Part shown: piece by piece, positions 1-9,588 of the stretch
How the letters are laid out: every line of letters begins with the position of its first letter
Position numbering within the stretch: the first letter of the stretch is position 1
From: Haloarcula marina
GTDB taxonomy: Archaea > Halobacteriota > Halobacteria > Halobacteriales > Haloarculaceae
NCBI RefSeq assembly: GCF_024218775.1
Contig: NZ_CP100404.1
Coordinates: 1,240,001 to 1,304,000, forward strand
Direction: 5' to 3'
Length of the DNA: 64,000 nucleotides
The notes under the pieces: model-generated
Database searches by the model: none
Told to the model about the DNA's origin: nothing
The model's input: only the letters and a program-made list of their open reading frames with translations
Program-made: the position numbers and the translations under genes

Positions 1-777
1 GAACGCGATTTCCTGCGCCGCGGTCGACCCGGCCTCGCGGATGTGGTACCCCGAGATGGAGATAGTGTTGAAGTTCGGCACCTCCGCCGCGCAGAACTCG
101 AAGATGTCGGTGATGAGCCGCATCGACGGTTCGGGCGGGTAGATGAACGTGTTCCGGGCGATGTACTCTTTGAGCACGTCGTTCTGGATGGTCCCGCGCA
201 ACTGCTCGCGGTCGACGCCCTGCTGGTCGCCGACGGCGATGTACATCGCCAGCAGGACCGACGCGGGCGCGTTGATGGTCATCGACGTGGACACCTCGTC
301 GAGCGGGATGCCCTCGAACACCCGCTCCATGTCCCGCAAGGAGTCGATGGCGACGCCGGTCTTGCCGACTTCGCCCGCGGCCATCGCGTCGTCCGAATCG
401 TACCCCATCTGCGTGGGGAGGTCGAACGCCATCGAGAGGCCGGTCTGGCCCTGCTCTAAGAGGTAGTGAAAGCGCTCGTTCGTCTCCTCGGCGGTCCCCA
501 TCCCGGCGTACTGACGCATCGTCCAGAGGCGACCCCGATAGCCGGTGGGGTAGACGCCGCGGGTGTACGGTTCTTCGCCGGGGAACCCCAAGTCCTCCTC
601 GTAGTCGAGGTCCGCCACGTCCGCGGGGGTGTACAGTCGGTCTACCTCGTGCCCCTCGGTGTCCGTCGTGAACGTCTCCTCGCGTTCGCCGAAGCGGTCG
701 ACGGTCGGCTGGACGGATTCGGCGTCCCACTCGGCTTTCGCCTCGCGGATTTCGTCCAGTTCGTCGGGGTCGAACAT
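1..777 (-). CDS. mcmA: Methylmalonyl-CoA mutase large subunit, N-terminal part (cut by window edge)
   Basis: The 259 visible codons encode the N-terminal half of the B12-dependent mutase that interconverts methylmalonyl-CoA and succinyl-CoA in the cytoplasm. They begin [17 protein letters not shown] and include the family's TIM-barrel entry segment ([20 protein letters not shown], then [20 protein letters not shown]) and [15 protein letters not shown] near the edge. The ATG at 777 is the first start in the frame. The C-terminal half lies outside the window, so I cannot say whether the B12 domain is fused or separate. The enzyme would close the propionyl-CoA branch of the methylaspartate cycle encoded at 38-44 kb. 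Confidence 0.93.
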   Translation of the reverse strand, partial: MFDPDELDEIREAKAEWDAESVQPTVDRFGEREETFTTDTEGHEVDRLYTPADVADLDYEEDLGFPGEEPYTRGVYPTGYRGRLWTMRQYAGMGTAEETNERFHYLLEQGQTGLSMAFDLPTQMGYDSDDAMAAGEVGKTGVAIDSLRDMERVFEGIPLDEVSTSMTINAPASVLLAMYIAVGDQQGVDREQLRGTIQNDVLKEYIARNTFIYPPEPSMRLITDIFEFCAAEVPNFNTISISGYHIREAGSTAAQEIAF

Positions 778-914
778 GCGGAACACGTCGGACGGGGCGG
801 GCTTAAGCGTTCGCGACGGTCCCACAGTGTCGCCGTCCAGTCCGCGACTCCGGTGACGCCTGCCGGACGCGTGCGACGGCGGATACCGACCCCGCGGTCC
901 GCCGTGTCCCGGGA

Positions 915-920
915 TTTATT
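915..920 (+). promoter_or_regulatory. TATA-like box of the FKBP isomerase gene
   Basis: TTTATT sits 25-30 bases before the ATG at 945, the spacing expected of a leaderless haloarchaeal transcript. No Shine-Dalgarno sequence is present. Confidence 0.5.
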
Positions 921-944
921 TCTCTGCTCACCAGAGAGTCACGT

Positions 945-1418
945 ATGCCAATCGAACCCGGTGACGGCGTCACCATCGAGTACGTGGGCCGGTTCGAAGA
1001 CGGGACCGTCTTCGACACCTCGCGGGCCGAGGTAGCCCGCGACGAAGGACTGCTGGAGGCACAGGGAACCGACCCGACCGACTACGCGCCGCTCTCGTTT
1101 ACCGTCGGCGCGGGCGACATCATCGAGGGACTGGACGAGGCGCTGGTCGGGATGGAAGCCGGGGAGGAGGCGACGGTGACCGTGCCGCCCGAGAAAGCCT
1201 ACGGCGACCCCGCCGAAGAGAAAGTTCGGGAGTACGACCCCGAGACGTTCGAGTCGATGGTCGGCAAACCCGCGGAGGTGGGCCTGCACGTCGAGGCCGA
1301 GAACGGACTGCACGGCGACGTGACCGCCGTCCGCGGCGACGCTATCGAAGTGGACTTCAACCACGAACTCGCGGGGCGGACGCTGGTGTTCGACGTGGAA
1401 GTCGTCGACGTGCGCTAA
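945..1418 (+). CDS. FKBP-type peptidyl-prolyl cis-trans isomerase (SlyD-like)
   Basis: A 157-residue cytoplasmic prolyl isomerase and probable chaperone. It has the FKBP core YVGRFEDGTVFDTS near residues 13-27 and FTVGAGDIIEGLDEALVGM near 51-70. A PPEKAYGD stretch follows, then an inserted-in-flap (IF) chaperone-like segment before the strand that closes the fold (LVFDVEVVDVR), the arrangement of SlyD and archaeal FKBPs. Its stop overlaps the stop of the convergent GNAT gene by 4 bases. Confidence 0.9.
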   Translation: MPIEPGDGVTIEYVGRFEDGTVFDTSRAEVARDEGLLEAQGTDPTDYAPLSFTVGAGDIIEGLDEALVGMEAGEEATVTVPPEKAYGDPAEEKVREYDPETFESMVGKPAEVGLHVEAENGLHGDVTAVRGDAIEVDFNHELAGRTLVFDVEVVDVR

Positions 1419-2002
1419 CGGCCGGTGTCGTACTTGTAGGTCGCTTCCTCCGGGTCGATACCGAAGTCCTCGGCGGAGTCTTCGGGTTCCGTCTCGTGGG
1501 ACTCGTGGGCCGAGGCGTTCTTGAACCGCTCGCGGAACCGCGAGGGAATCCCGAAGTCGTCGTGTTCGAGGCGGAGCGGGACGGCTCCCGGTTGGATGTT
1601 CTCCTGCTTCGTCTCCAGTCGCTCACGCAGGGGGTCCGGTAACGCCTCGGTCGAGATGCGCTCGAAGCCGAACTGGGTGAGGTACGTGTCCTCGCTCGTC
1701 AGCGAGTACACCACGTCGAACCCCTCGTCGGCGGCGTACTCGACGAGTCGCTCGATGACGTGCGCGCCGACGCCCTGCCCGCGCCACTCCGGGAGGACGC
1801 CGATACTCGTCAGTTCGCAGACGGGGTCGCTCTCGTCCGGCTTGTGGATGCGGATGCGACCGAACCCGGCCTTCCGGTTGTCGTGTTCGTCGATGGCGAC
1901 GACGTAGTCGCGGGAGCGGAAGGCCGTCTCGTCCAGCCCCATCTCCTCGATGCGGTCCAGCAACCAGGCTTCTTCGCGGTTTTTCGCGTCCCGGACGTAC
2001 AT
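1415..2002 (-). CDS. GNAT-family N-acetyltransferase
   Basis: A 195-residue acetyl-CoA-dependent acetyltransferase. The signature acetyl-CoA loop is visible as VLPEWRGQGVGAHVIERLVEYA (about residues 74-95; R/Q-x-x-G-x-G/A pattern), preceded by the beta strand CELTSIGVLP. The roughly 60 C-terminal residues are acidic and follow the fold. The substrate cannot be told from sequence. It is divergent from the acyl-CoA synthetase gene at 2139 and overlaps the FKBP gene tail to tail. Confidence 0.85.
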   Translation of the reverse strand: MYVRDAKNREEAWLLDRIEEMGLDETAFRSRDYVVAIDEHDNRKAGFGRIRIHKPDESDPVCELTSIGVLPEWRGQGVGAHVIERLVEYAADEGFDVVYSLTSEDTYLTQFGFERISTEALPDPLRERLETKQENIQPGAVPLRLEHDDFGIPSRFRERFKNASAHESHETEPEDSAEDFGIDPEEATYKYDTGR

Positions 2003-2138
2003 ACGTGGAACTTCGCTCGCCGCGGTGAAAAGGGTTTCCGGGGGGTCGACGACACTGCCGTATGCGGCTCTGACGGGGTTCTGCGCCGGAACGTCGGCCC
2101 GCGCAACTACTTAGTGCGTTGTCACCGAACCACACGGC

Positions 2139-4172
2139 ATGGCCCCCGATTCACTCGAAGAGCTAGACCACGTCGTCCACGAACCCTCTCGGGAGTCCGT
2201 CGAATCGACCAACGTCTGGCAGTTCATGCAGACGTACGACATCGAGGACTACGAGGCCTTGATACGGCGGACGACGACGGACATCGAGGGGATAGAGGAG
2301 AGCGGCGTCGACTGGTTCTGGGACGAAGTGGTCGACTACCTCGGTATCGAGTTCTTCGAGGACTACGACGCGGTCAGAGACGACGGCGACGGCCCACAGT
2401 TCACCCGCTGGTACCCCGGCGGCGAACTGAACGCCGCCCACAACGTCGTCGACAGACACGCCGCCCGTGACAACGGCGCGCGCAACCACGTGGCGCTCAT
2501 CTGGGAGGGCGAACCCGGCGACGTGCGGCAACTCACCTACCACGACCTGCACGCCCAGTCCAATCGGGTCGCGAACTACCTCGAATCGGTCGGCGTCGAC
2601 ACCGGCGACACCGTCGGCCTCTACATGCCGATGGTCCCCGAAGTCGCCAGCATCCTCTACGGGTGTCTGAAAGTCGGGGCCATCGCCGTCCCCATCTTCT
2701 CGGGGTTCGGCGTCGACGCCACGGCCACCCGCATCGCAGACGCGGAGTGTTCCGTGCTGTTCACCGGCGACGGGTTCTACCGCCGCGGGTCGAAGGTCCA
2801 CCTCAAGGGGACGGCCGACGAGGCCATCGAGGAAGCCGAGAACCTCGTCGACGGGAGAGAGACGCCCGTCGAACACACCGTCGTCTACGACCGCATCGGC
2901 ACCGCCGAGGACCCCGTGGACCGACTGACGTGGACGCGGCGCGACGAGTGGTGGACCGAGGCCGTCGAGACACAGAGCGACGAGTACGAGACGAAGTCCC
3001 TGCCCAGCGACCAGGAGTCGATGCTGCTGTACTCCTCGGGGACGACGGGGAAACCGAAAGGCATCGTCCACACGCACGCGGGCGCGCTCCTGCAGGCGAC
3101 CAAGGAGATTTACTTCGGGTTCGACCACAAGCCCGGCGACCGCTTCTTCTGGGTCAGCGACATCGGGTGGATGATGGGGCCGTGGATGCTCTTGGGCAAC
3201 CACGCGCTGGGCGGCACGGCGTTCATGTACGAGGGCGCGCCCGACCACCCCGACCCCGACCGGTTCTGGGCGATGATAGACCGCCACGACCTGACCGTCT
3301 TCGGCGTCTCGCCGACGGCGATTCGAGCGCTCCGAAAGAAGGGCGAGACGTGGCTGGACGGCCACGACCTCTCTTCGCTCCGACTGCTCGGGTCGACGGG
3401 CGAACCGTGGGACCCGGAGAGTTGGCAGTGGTTCTACGAGAACGTGGGCGGCGGCGACTGTCCCATCATCAACATCTCGGGCGGCACGGAGATAATGGGC
3501 TGTTTCCTGATGCCGATGCCCATCCAGTCGCTGAAACCCTGTACGCTCGGCGGCCCGGGTCTGGGGATGGACATCGACATCGTGAACGAAGCGGGCGAGT
3601 CAATCGCCGATACCCACGAACGCGGCTATCTCGTCGCTCGGGACTCCTGCCCGTCGATGACGAAGTCGCTGTGGAGCGGCGACGAGCGGTATCTGGCGGA
3701 GTACTGGTCGGCGTGGCCGGACCTCTGGGACCACGGCGACTGGGCGCAGAAGGACGCGGACGGTCTCTGGTTCCTCCACGGCCGGGCCGACGACGCCCTG
3801 AACGTCGCGGGCCGGAAGGTCGGCCCCGCGGAAGTCGAGGGCGCGGCGATGGACCACCCCGCGGTGAATCAGGCCGCCGCCGTGGGCGTCCCGGACGACA
3901 CCACCGGGACGGCCGTCGTCCTCTACGCCGTCCTCGAACCGGGCCACGACCCGACGGACTCGCTCCGGGAGGCCATCAAATCCACCGTCGGCGAGGAACT
4001 GGGCAAGCCGTTCCGGCCCCGCGAGGTGCTGTTCGTGGACGCGTTCCCGAAGACCCAGAGCGGAAAGATTCTCCGACGGGCCATCGGCGCGGTGTACCGC
4101 GGCGAGGAGTTGGGCGACATGTCCAGCATCGAGAACCCCGAGGCGCTGGAGGCTATCGAAGCGGCGAACTGA
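2139..4172 (+). CDS. acs: AMP-forming acyl-CoA synthetase (acetyl-/propionyl-CoA synthetase type)
   Basis: A 677-residue ANL-superfamily ligase that adenylates a short-chain acid and transfers it to CoA. The phosphate-binding loop YSSGTTGKPKG, the adenine-site segment SGGTEIMG, the hinge region HGRADDALNVAGRKVGPAEVEG and the catalytic lysine in PKTQSGKILRR are all present. Length and N-terminal domain fit acetyl-CoA synthetases. Whether acetate, propionate or another acid is preferred is not decided by sequence. With methylmalonyl-CoA mutase upstream and the methylaspartate cycle downstream, a role in acetate or propionate assimilation is plausible. Confidence 0.9.
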   Translation: MAPDSLEELDHVVHEPSRESVESTNVWQFMQTYDIEDYEALIRRTTTDIEGIEESGVDWFWDEVVDYLGIEFFEDYDAVRDDGDGPQFTRWYPGGELNAAHNVVDRHAARDNGARNHVALIWEGEPGDVRQLTYHDLHAQSNRVANYLESVGVDTGDTVGLYMPMVPEVASILYGCLKVGAIAVPIFSGFGVDATATRIADAECSVLFTGDGFYRRGSKVHLKGTADEAIEEAENLVDGRETPVEHTVVYDRIGTAEDPVDRLTWTRRDEWWTEAVETQSDEYETKSLPSDQESMLLYSSGTTGKPKGIVHTHAGALLQATKEIYFGFDHKPGDRFFWVSDIGWMMGPWMLLGNHALGGTAFMYEGAPDHPDPDRFWAMIDRHDLTVFGVSPTAIRALRKKGETWLDGHDLSSLRLLGSTGEPWDPESWQWFYENVGGGDCPIINISGGTEIMGCFLMPMPIQSLKPCTLGGPGLGMDIDIVNEAGESIADTHERGYLVARDSCPSMTKSLWSGDERYLAEYWSAWPDLWDHGDWAQKDADGLWFLHGRADDALNVAGRKVGPAEVEGAAMDHPAVNQAAAVGVPDDTTGTAVVLYAVLEPGHDPTDSLREAIKSTVGEELGKPFRPREVLFVDAFPKTQSGKILRRAIGAVYRGEELGDMSSIENPEALEAIEAAN

Positions 4173-4389
4173 CGGCGTGGGGGTCACCGATTCGAGTACC
4201 GTTCTGAGAGGCCCCTCCGTTGCTGATGGCCTGTTGGGGCGAGCGGATACATCGCGGGCTATCACACACGATGTCCGGACCGGTTGGCACGATTCGTTCT
4301 AGTTCGACCTCCACGTCAGGTAACTGCCCGAACGCGCGCCCGATTCTGAATGCGTCTGCGGGAATTTCGTATTCTGCATAGACGACCAT
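4153..4389 (-). pseudogene. Remnant of a Bat-type (HTH_10) transcription regulator
   Basis: From the ATG at 4389 the first ~37 residues read like the N-terminus of haloarchaeal bacterio-opsin-activator-like regulators: VYAEYEIPADAFRIGRAFG, then LPDVEVELERIVPTG. After PTG the similarity stops and the frame runs on through unrelated residues into the end of the synthetase gene. The families I know exceed 200 residues and end in a helix-turn-helix, which is absent here. This is most likely a decayed 5' fragment. Confidence 0.6.
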
Positions 4390-4498
4390 ACAGCGCTCTA
4401 CGTGTTCACGAGCCAAAGCTGTAATTCAGAGTGAACGAATTCGCTGGGAGAGCCGACACTGTGTCACACGTTTGGGTTCGGGGCCCCGAATTTCCGGT
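4173..4498. other. Intergenic stretch holding the Bat-type remnant
   Basis: The 326 bases between the synthetase stop and the end of the leftward membrane-protein gene contain only the truncated regulator (homologous part 4279-4389). No RNA gene, other coding frame or convincing terminator is visible. Confidence 0.5.
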
Positions 4499-5350
4499 TC
4501 AGACTGCGTCAACGACCGACTCACCACGTGAGTCTTCCCTGTCGTCGGACCGACGACCGTACTCGACGCTCGCGACGACGGCGACGGCCCAGAGAACCGC
4601 CAAGCCACCGCCGAGGAAGCCGAGGCTCGACTCGATGGTCGGGAAGACGAGGGAGACGACCCCCAGCGATGCGGCCAGCAGTCCGCTCACCCACGCCGCG
4701 ATGCGCCAGTCGCGTTCCCGCAGGACCGCGAGGCCGCCCAGCAGAACGACGAGGAACGCCGTGATGCCCATCGCGCCGTAGTGGACGAGCGCCGCGTGTT
4801 CGTCCGCCAGCGTGAGTTGCTTGCTCACTTCCAGCGCCGCGTACGCCAGTAACGGCACCGCACCGACGGCGAACACGGCGGCGGCGCGCCGGTCCACGCG
4901 CCCGACCCGGTCGAAGCGGAACAGCGACCGCCCGGCGGGGTGGAGGGCGAGGGCGACCACCGCGAGGACCGCCGAGGTCAGAAAGCCCGTGAACAGGAAC
5001 GAGTCGGCGAGGTAGGCGAAGACGGCGACGGCGCTCACGGCGAGAACCGGCGCGAGGACGGTGTTCACCCGCTCGCTGGGGTGGTACAGCACCAGCGCCA
5101 GCGGAACGATGAGTCCCGCCCAGAGCAGCGCCGAGATGGCCATATCGTGGACTTGGTGGATGCCGAACTCGCCGCCCCAACTGAGGAAGAACGCCAACAG
5201 GACGGGGCGGGGCGTCATCACGACGTTGAGCGCGATAATCGCGACGGCGACGATGCTAAACGCGGCGAGGCGAACCTTCGCCGCGGTGCCGAGCGCCCCG
5301 ACGCGCTCGTCTCTTGGTTCCGACGTGTGGACTGATGACGACATGCTCAT
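4499..5350 (-). CDS. Polytopic membrane protein, function unknown
   Basis: A 283-residue integral membrane protein with about eight hydrophobic segments, beginning after a polar N-terminus (KVRLAAFSIVAVAIIALNVV) and ending in a short charged tail rich in D, R and E. A non-membrane loop near residues 55-70 carries SWGGEFGIHQVHDMAIS, whose histidines might bind a ligand. I recognise no family motif. The ATG at 5350 is preceded on this strand by an AT-rich stretch (ctatatctta) that could hold the promoter. Confidence 0.75.
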   Translation of the reverse strand: MSMSSSVHTSEPRDERVGALGTAAKVRLAAFSIVAVAIIALNVVMTPRPVLLAFFLSWGGEFGIHQVHDMAISALLWAGLIVPLALVLYHPSERVNTVLAPVLAVSAVAVFAYLADSFLFTGFLTSAVLAVVALALHPAGRSLFRFDRVGRVDRRAAAVFAVGAVPLLAYAALEVSKQLTLADEHAALVHYGAMGITAFLVVLLGGLAVLRERDWRIAAWVSGLLAASLGVVSLVFPTIESSLGFLGGGLAVLWAVAVVASVEYGRRSDDREDSRGESVVDAV

Positions 5351-5475
5351 TCACGTGTTACTGTTAGTTCTGTGATAAGATATAGCTAGCTAGACACACG
5401 CTATCACTGGTGCGAGTGGGATTTTCACTCCGTCTATCAACGGTCTGGCAGTCGATGCGGTAACGGGACCGGCGC

Positions 5476-6684
5476 TCACTCCTCGGAGGCAGAACTCGTC
5501 CGTGGGGCCTGTCGCCGCGTCTGTTCGATGCCGACGAGGCCGGGCAGGGCGACTATCGCACACAGGAGTTCCGCGCCGCCAGCGACGACGAACGCCGCGA
5601 GGAAGCCCACCTCGCCCGCGACGAACCCGCCGACGAGGATGCCAGCGAGGAAGCCGACGCTCCCGAAGGCGTTGAACCCGGCCATCGCCGTCCCGCGACC
5701 CGTCTCACCAGCCAAGTCGGTCACGAGTGCCATCGTGGCCGGGGCCATCAACGCGCCGATGACGCCGACGACGACCATCCCCGCCGCCGCCGTCTCGACG
5801 GTCGGGGCGAGGCCGACGCCGACGACGGCGAGGCCGTACAGCGACGACCCGGCGGCGATGGGGAGCGTCCGCCCGATGCTGTCCGAGAGGACGCCGAAGG
5901 GGTACTGGAGGAGGGCAAAGGGCGCGAAAAACAGCGCGAGCATCAGCCCCGTCTCCGCGGGCGAGAGTTCGAACGCGTCGCGGAAGTACAGCGTCCCGAC
6001 GAGCGCGAAGAAGCCAGCCGTCAGGCGGTCGATGAAGCCGAAGGCGTACGGAATCGTCAGGTTCGGCGTCTCTCGGAGGTGGGTGACGGCCGCGCGGAGT
6101 CGGCCCTCGTCGTCGGTCGGCGCGCGGTCGGTCACCAGCGTCGCCAAGAGGGCGACGACGAGCAAGAGCGCGCTCGCGACGTACAGCGGAAGCGTCGGCG
6201 AGACGCCGTACAGTTGGCCGCCCAGCGGCGCGCCCAGCGCCGTCCCCGACCCGATGGCGATACCGGCCGCGCCCATGTTCTTCCCGTGACCGCCGTCTAA
6301 GTCCATCAGCATCGTCATCGACAGCGAGAACGCGGCGATGGTCGCCGCGCCCTGTAGCGCGCGGACGAGCAGGACCGTCCCGAACGACACGTCGACGGCC
6401 ACCGGAAGCCACGCCAGCGCGGCGTAGAGGACGGCCCCGGCCACACCGCCAGCGACGATGTACGGCACGCGGCGACCGGTCGCGTCGCTCACCGCGCCCC
6501 AAACGCCCGCGAAGGCGACGAAGGCGGCGAACTCGGCGGCGAGAAACCACATGCTCGCGTCGAGGTCCGTCTCGGCCCCCAGCGCTCGGACGAGCGTGTC
6601 GACGCCGGGGTACAGCAACACCTGCGCCAGCAGGACGACGAAGACGACGCCCGCGAGGAGGGTTCGCTCTCGGCGCGTGCTCAC
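5476..6684 (-). CDS. Major facilitator superfamily (MFS) transporter
   Basis: A 402-residue, roughly 12-helix secondary carrier. The MFS loop 2-3 region appears as WGAVSDATGRRVPYIV and its second-half counterpart as PFGVLSDSIGRTLPIAAG. The frame stays open further upstream, but that part is arginine-rich and reads as the other strand's shadow. The GTG at 6684 (VSTRRERTLLAGVVF) is the sensible start. Drug- or metabolite-efflux carriers have this size, but the substrate is unknown. Its stop is followed by 125 bases before the start of the next leftward gene. Confidence 0.85.
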   Translation of the reverse strand: MSTRRERTLLAGVVFVVLLAQVLLYPGVDTLVRALGAETDLDASMWFLAAEFAAFVAFAGVWGAVSDATGRRVPYIVAGGVAGAVLYAALAWLPVAVDVSFGTVLLVRALQGAATIAAFSLSMTMLMDLDGGHGKNMGAAGIAIGSGTALGAPLGGQLYGVSPTLPLYVASALLLVVALLATLVTDRAPTDDEGRLRAAVTHLRETPNLTIPYAFGFIDRLTAGFFALVGTLYFRDAFELSPAETGLMLALFFAPFALLQYPFGVLSDSIGRTLPIAAGSSLYGLAVVGVGLAPTVETAAAGMVVVGVIGALMAPATMALVTDLAGETGRGTAMAGFNAFGSVGFLAGILVGGFVAGEVGFLAAFVVAGGAELLCAIVALPGLVGIEQTRRQAPRTSSASEE

Positions 6685-6728
6685 ACCGGACCTAGGGACG
6701 ACGGCGGAAAATACGTATCGTCTCCCCG

Positions 6729-7088
6729 TCACTCCGGGGCGTCGGCCACGACCACCCCGCGGACCAGCGCGCCGAGCGGTCCGGCGACCAGCGGCGTCAC
6801 GACGGCGATAGCGACCACCGGTCCCATCCCGAGCGCGCCGCTCAGGCTCCCCGCGAGCGCCAGTCGACCGAGGAAAACGGCGACGGCGATGACCCCGAAC
6901 CCGAGGCCGGTGGCGACTGCCGACCGGAGCGAGGGCTGACAGAGACCCACCAGCGCCCCGCCCACGACGAACCCGAACCAGTGCAGCGACCCGAGGCCGA
7001 GCCCCAGCAGGGCCGCGCCCAGCGTCGCCGCCCATCGCTGGCGAGGCGAGCGCTGGACCGCCGACAGGGTCGCGGTCGGACTACGCAT
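6729..7088 (-). CDS. Small membrane protein, function unknown
   Basis: A 119-residue protein with about four hydrophobic segments and glycine-rich turns (LGAALLGLGLGSLHWFGFVV). Its ATG overlaps the end of the penicillin-acylase-like gene by 8 bases, so the two are probably co-transcribed and translationally coupled. I recognise no family. It may be a membrane partner of the exported acylase, but only position supports that. Confidence 0.65.
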   Translation of the reverse strand: MRSPTATLSAVQRSPRQRWAATLGAALLGLGLGSLHWFGFVVGGALVGLCQPSLRSAVATGLGFGVIAVAVFLGRLALAGSLSGALGMGPVVAIAVVTPLVAGPLGALVRGVVVADAPE

Positions 7089-9501
7089 CGTCGCCTCCCG
7101 CTGCGAACCGCACGTCTGGGTCGCCGGTCGTCGTCGCCTCTTGGGGACGGTACTCGCCGTCGGCCCAGTCGCGCAACTGGTTGTCGTAGTGTTCCGAGAA
7201 CGGACTCCCGGCGTTGCCGCCGGGGATGACCGATTCCGAGGGCTGGCCGTCGAAGCGGGCGAGCAGTCGGTAACTGCTCCCGACGCCGGAGCCTTGGCGG
7301 ACGTTCTGGACCGTCGCCGGTGACCCGTCCGTCGGGTAGCGCGGATAGTTCAGGAACGACTGGTCGAACGGGTGGTCGATAGCGGTCCGGTTGTAGTCGC
7401 CGTACACCTCGTAGCCCGCCTCGTCGACGGCTTCGACGGCGTCGGCCATCGCCACGGCAATCGTTTCGGCCCGCGTCCGCGGACCACCGCCCGGCGGGTC
7501 CGCGAACCACCGACTGTCCGGCGGGAGGTGCAACAGCACCCAGTCGTTCGGGTAGAAGCGGTCGTCGAGGCCAGCGGCGTCGAATGCCGGGTCGAACACG
7601 CGCGAGCGATAGGCGTCGACGAAGAACGCGAAATAGAGCGCGGCCCGCGAGTCGCGAGTCATCCGATAGTCCCACTCGACCAGTTCGTCGGCGGCCGCGC
7701 GGGCCGGCGCGTCCATCTCCGAGCGCGCGTCGAGGATGGTCGGGACGAACAGCGCCGCTCGCTCGTCGGACACGTCGCGCTGGACCCGGCGCAGATACTC
7801 GAAGTCTATCGGCTCGTCGCTCGTCGCGCGCTCGTCCAACAGGTCGTAGATTCGCTTGCCTCGCCACGGCGCGCTGTATGCCTCGGCGAGGTAGTGGTCC
7901 AGTTGGTCGTCGGCGACGATGCGCTGGTTCGCCGTAGCGACGTAGTCCGGGTCGGCTTCCTGTGGCTTCTCGGCGCTCGGGACGAACGCCGTCCGGTCGG
8001 GGACGCCGTACGGTTCGAACCCGGCCCACTCGCCCTCCTTCGCGCTCCCGTCGAAGACGCGGTTTCCGGCGACGGCCTCGCCGTCGGTGAACCGTCGCGG
8101 AACCAAGCCGGTCATGTAGTACTGGGTGTTCCCCTCGCGGTCGGCGTAGACGGCGTTCTGCGTCGGGTGGTCGAACTTCTGCAGGGCAGTCATCGCGGAC
8201 TCGCGGCCGTCGCTGTAGTTCAGTTCGCGGACGGCCGCGGGCGTTCGGTTCGCCTGTAAGCCGACCCACGCGACGCCGACGCGCTGACCGTACCGTTCGA
8301 GGACCGGGCCGTGGACGGACTTGCGGACGGTCACCTCGCGGTTCGGCCCGCCGCTGACTTCGATTGTCTCGGTCCGTCGGTCGAACTCGCGCGTCTCGTC
8401 GCCGTAGCGGTACGTCTCGCCGTCGGCGTCGTAGCGGTAGAAGTCGATGGAGTCCGCGCCGGCGTTCGTAAATCCCCACGCGCCAGCGTCGTTCTCGCCG
8501 ATGACGACGAACGGGACGCCGGGGAAGGCGACGCCGCCGACGGCCAACTCGGGTGCGCGCAGATGCTGTCTGTACCATAGCGGCGGGGCCAGCAGCGAGA
8601 GGTGCGGGTCGTTCGCCAACAGCGGGTCCCCGGTGTCGGTGTACTCACCGGAGACGACCCAACTGTTCGACCCGACCCCGTCGGGCGACTCGAACGCCGA
8701 CGCCCAGCGCGCGAACGCGAGGTCGACCGCGCGCGACTCCTCGGTCTCGTCCCTCATCGCCGTCTTCTGCGCCTCTGTGGGTGTCTCCTGTCCCTGCGAC
8801 CCGAAGGAAGCCGACGGGCGGAGTATGGGAAAGTCGTGGTCTAACCGCTCGGGATACAGTTCGGCCGCCGCGCCGGCGTCCAGTGCCTCGGCGAGCGCTG
8901 CGTTCCGCAACGTCCGGAAACTACCCGTCAAGCCCCAGCCGATTTGCTTCTGGACGAGCAGGGTATCGACCGGCGACCACTCGCTGGGTTCGTAATCGAG
9001 CAGTTGGAACTCCGCGGCGAGCGTCCCGTCGCCCGTCGCATCCCGGACCCCGTCGGCGAACGCCGACAGCGCTGCACCCGTCTCGGTGTCCGAGAGTGCA
9101 CTCCAGTTGGCCTCGGCGGCGGCCGTGAAGTCCATCTGTCGGTGAAAGCGGTCCGACTCGACCCCCTGTTCGCCGACGGCGGCGGCGAGTTCGCCGCGCA
9201 TCCGCCGGACGAACAGGTCCATCTGGAAGCGTCGGTCCGTCGCCTGCGTGTAGCCGACGGCGTAGGCGAGGGCGGCATCCGACTCGCCCTCGACGGTCGG
9301 CACTCGGTCGTCGTCGTAGCGCACCGTCGCCGACCCGTGGGGACTCTCGACCGTCGACGGCGAACCACTCGCGGCGGCGTCCCAGTAATCGCCCGACAAC
9401 GGGGCAAAGCGGTCGAGATAGCCCGATGCTGGCGAGAGAAAGGCCGCGCCCACGCTACCCGAGAGGACGGCCGCGAGAACGGCCCTGCGACTGCGGTCCA
9501 T
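7081..9501 (-). CDS. Penicillin acylase (penicillin amidase) family hydrolase, Tat-exported
   Basis: An 806-residue Ntn-hydrolase that cleaves amides such as N-acyl homoserine lactones or acylated amino acids. The start MDRSRRAVLAAVLSGS is a short twin-arginine-like signal, so the protein should act outside the cell. The self-cleavage site and N-terminal nucleophile are seen as GSNSW (Ser278), followed by the family's LLANDPHL and later GENDAGAWGFTN. Alpha chain, spacer and beta chain therefore appear complete. The start at 9501 faces a small rightward gene at 9589. The substrate is unknown. Confidence 0.88.
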   Translation of the reverse strand: MDRSRRAVLAAVLSGSVGAAFLSPASGYLDRFAPLSGDYWDAAASGSPSTVESPHGSATVRYDDDRVPTVEGESDAALAYAVGYTQATDRRFQMDLFVRRMRGELAAAVGEQGVESDRFHRQMDFTAAAEANWSALSDTETGAALSAFADGVRDATGDGTLAAEFQLLDYEPSEWSPVDTLLVQKQIGWGLTGSFRTLRNAALAEALDAGAAAELYPERLDHDFPILRPSASFGSQGQETPTEAQKTAMRDETEESRAVDLAFARWASAFESPDGVGSNSWVVSGEYTDTGDPLLANDPHLSLLAPPLWYRQHLRAPELAVGGVAFPGVPFVVIGENDAGAWGFTNAGADSIDFYRYDADGETYRYGDETREFDRRTETIEVSGGPNREVTVRKSVHGPVLERYGQRVGVAWVGLQANRTPAAVRELNYSDGRESAMTALQKFDHPTQNAVYADREGNTQYYMTGLVPRRFTDGEAVAGNRVFDGSAKEGEWAGFEPYGVPDRTAFVPSAEKPQEADPDYVATANQRIVADDQLDHYLAEAYSAPWRGKRIYDLLDERATSDEPIDFEYLRRVQRDVSDERAALFVPTILDARSEMDAPARAAADELVEWDYRMTRDSRAALYFAFFVDAYRSRVFDPAFDAAGLDDRFYPNDWVLLHLPPDSRWFADPPGGGPRTRAETIAVAMADAVEAVDEAGYEVYGDYNRTAIDHPFDQSFLNYPRYPTDGSPATVQNVRQGSGVGSSYRLLARFDGQPSESVIPGGNAGSPFSEHYDNQLRDWADGEYRPQEATTTGDPDVRFAAGGDDA

Positions 9502-9588
9502 ACTCCACGGGTGGTTCGAGCAACTGTAAACGTTTGGTCGGTTTTCAGACCGCTACGCCCAAGTGTCGCGGACTCGCTCTCCCGGTCG

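Noticed and set aside
4426-4608. A 60-codon frame downstream of the 4499-5350 gene
   Set aside because: It lies within and beyond the end of the membrane-protein gene in another frame and shows no conserved pattern.
6685-7035. A 117-codon upstream extension of the MFS transporter frame
   Set aside because: It is arginine-rich, lacks membrane segments and overlaps the small membrane protein in another frame; the GTG at 6684 gives the normal MFS start.
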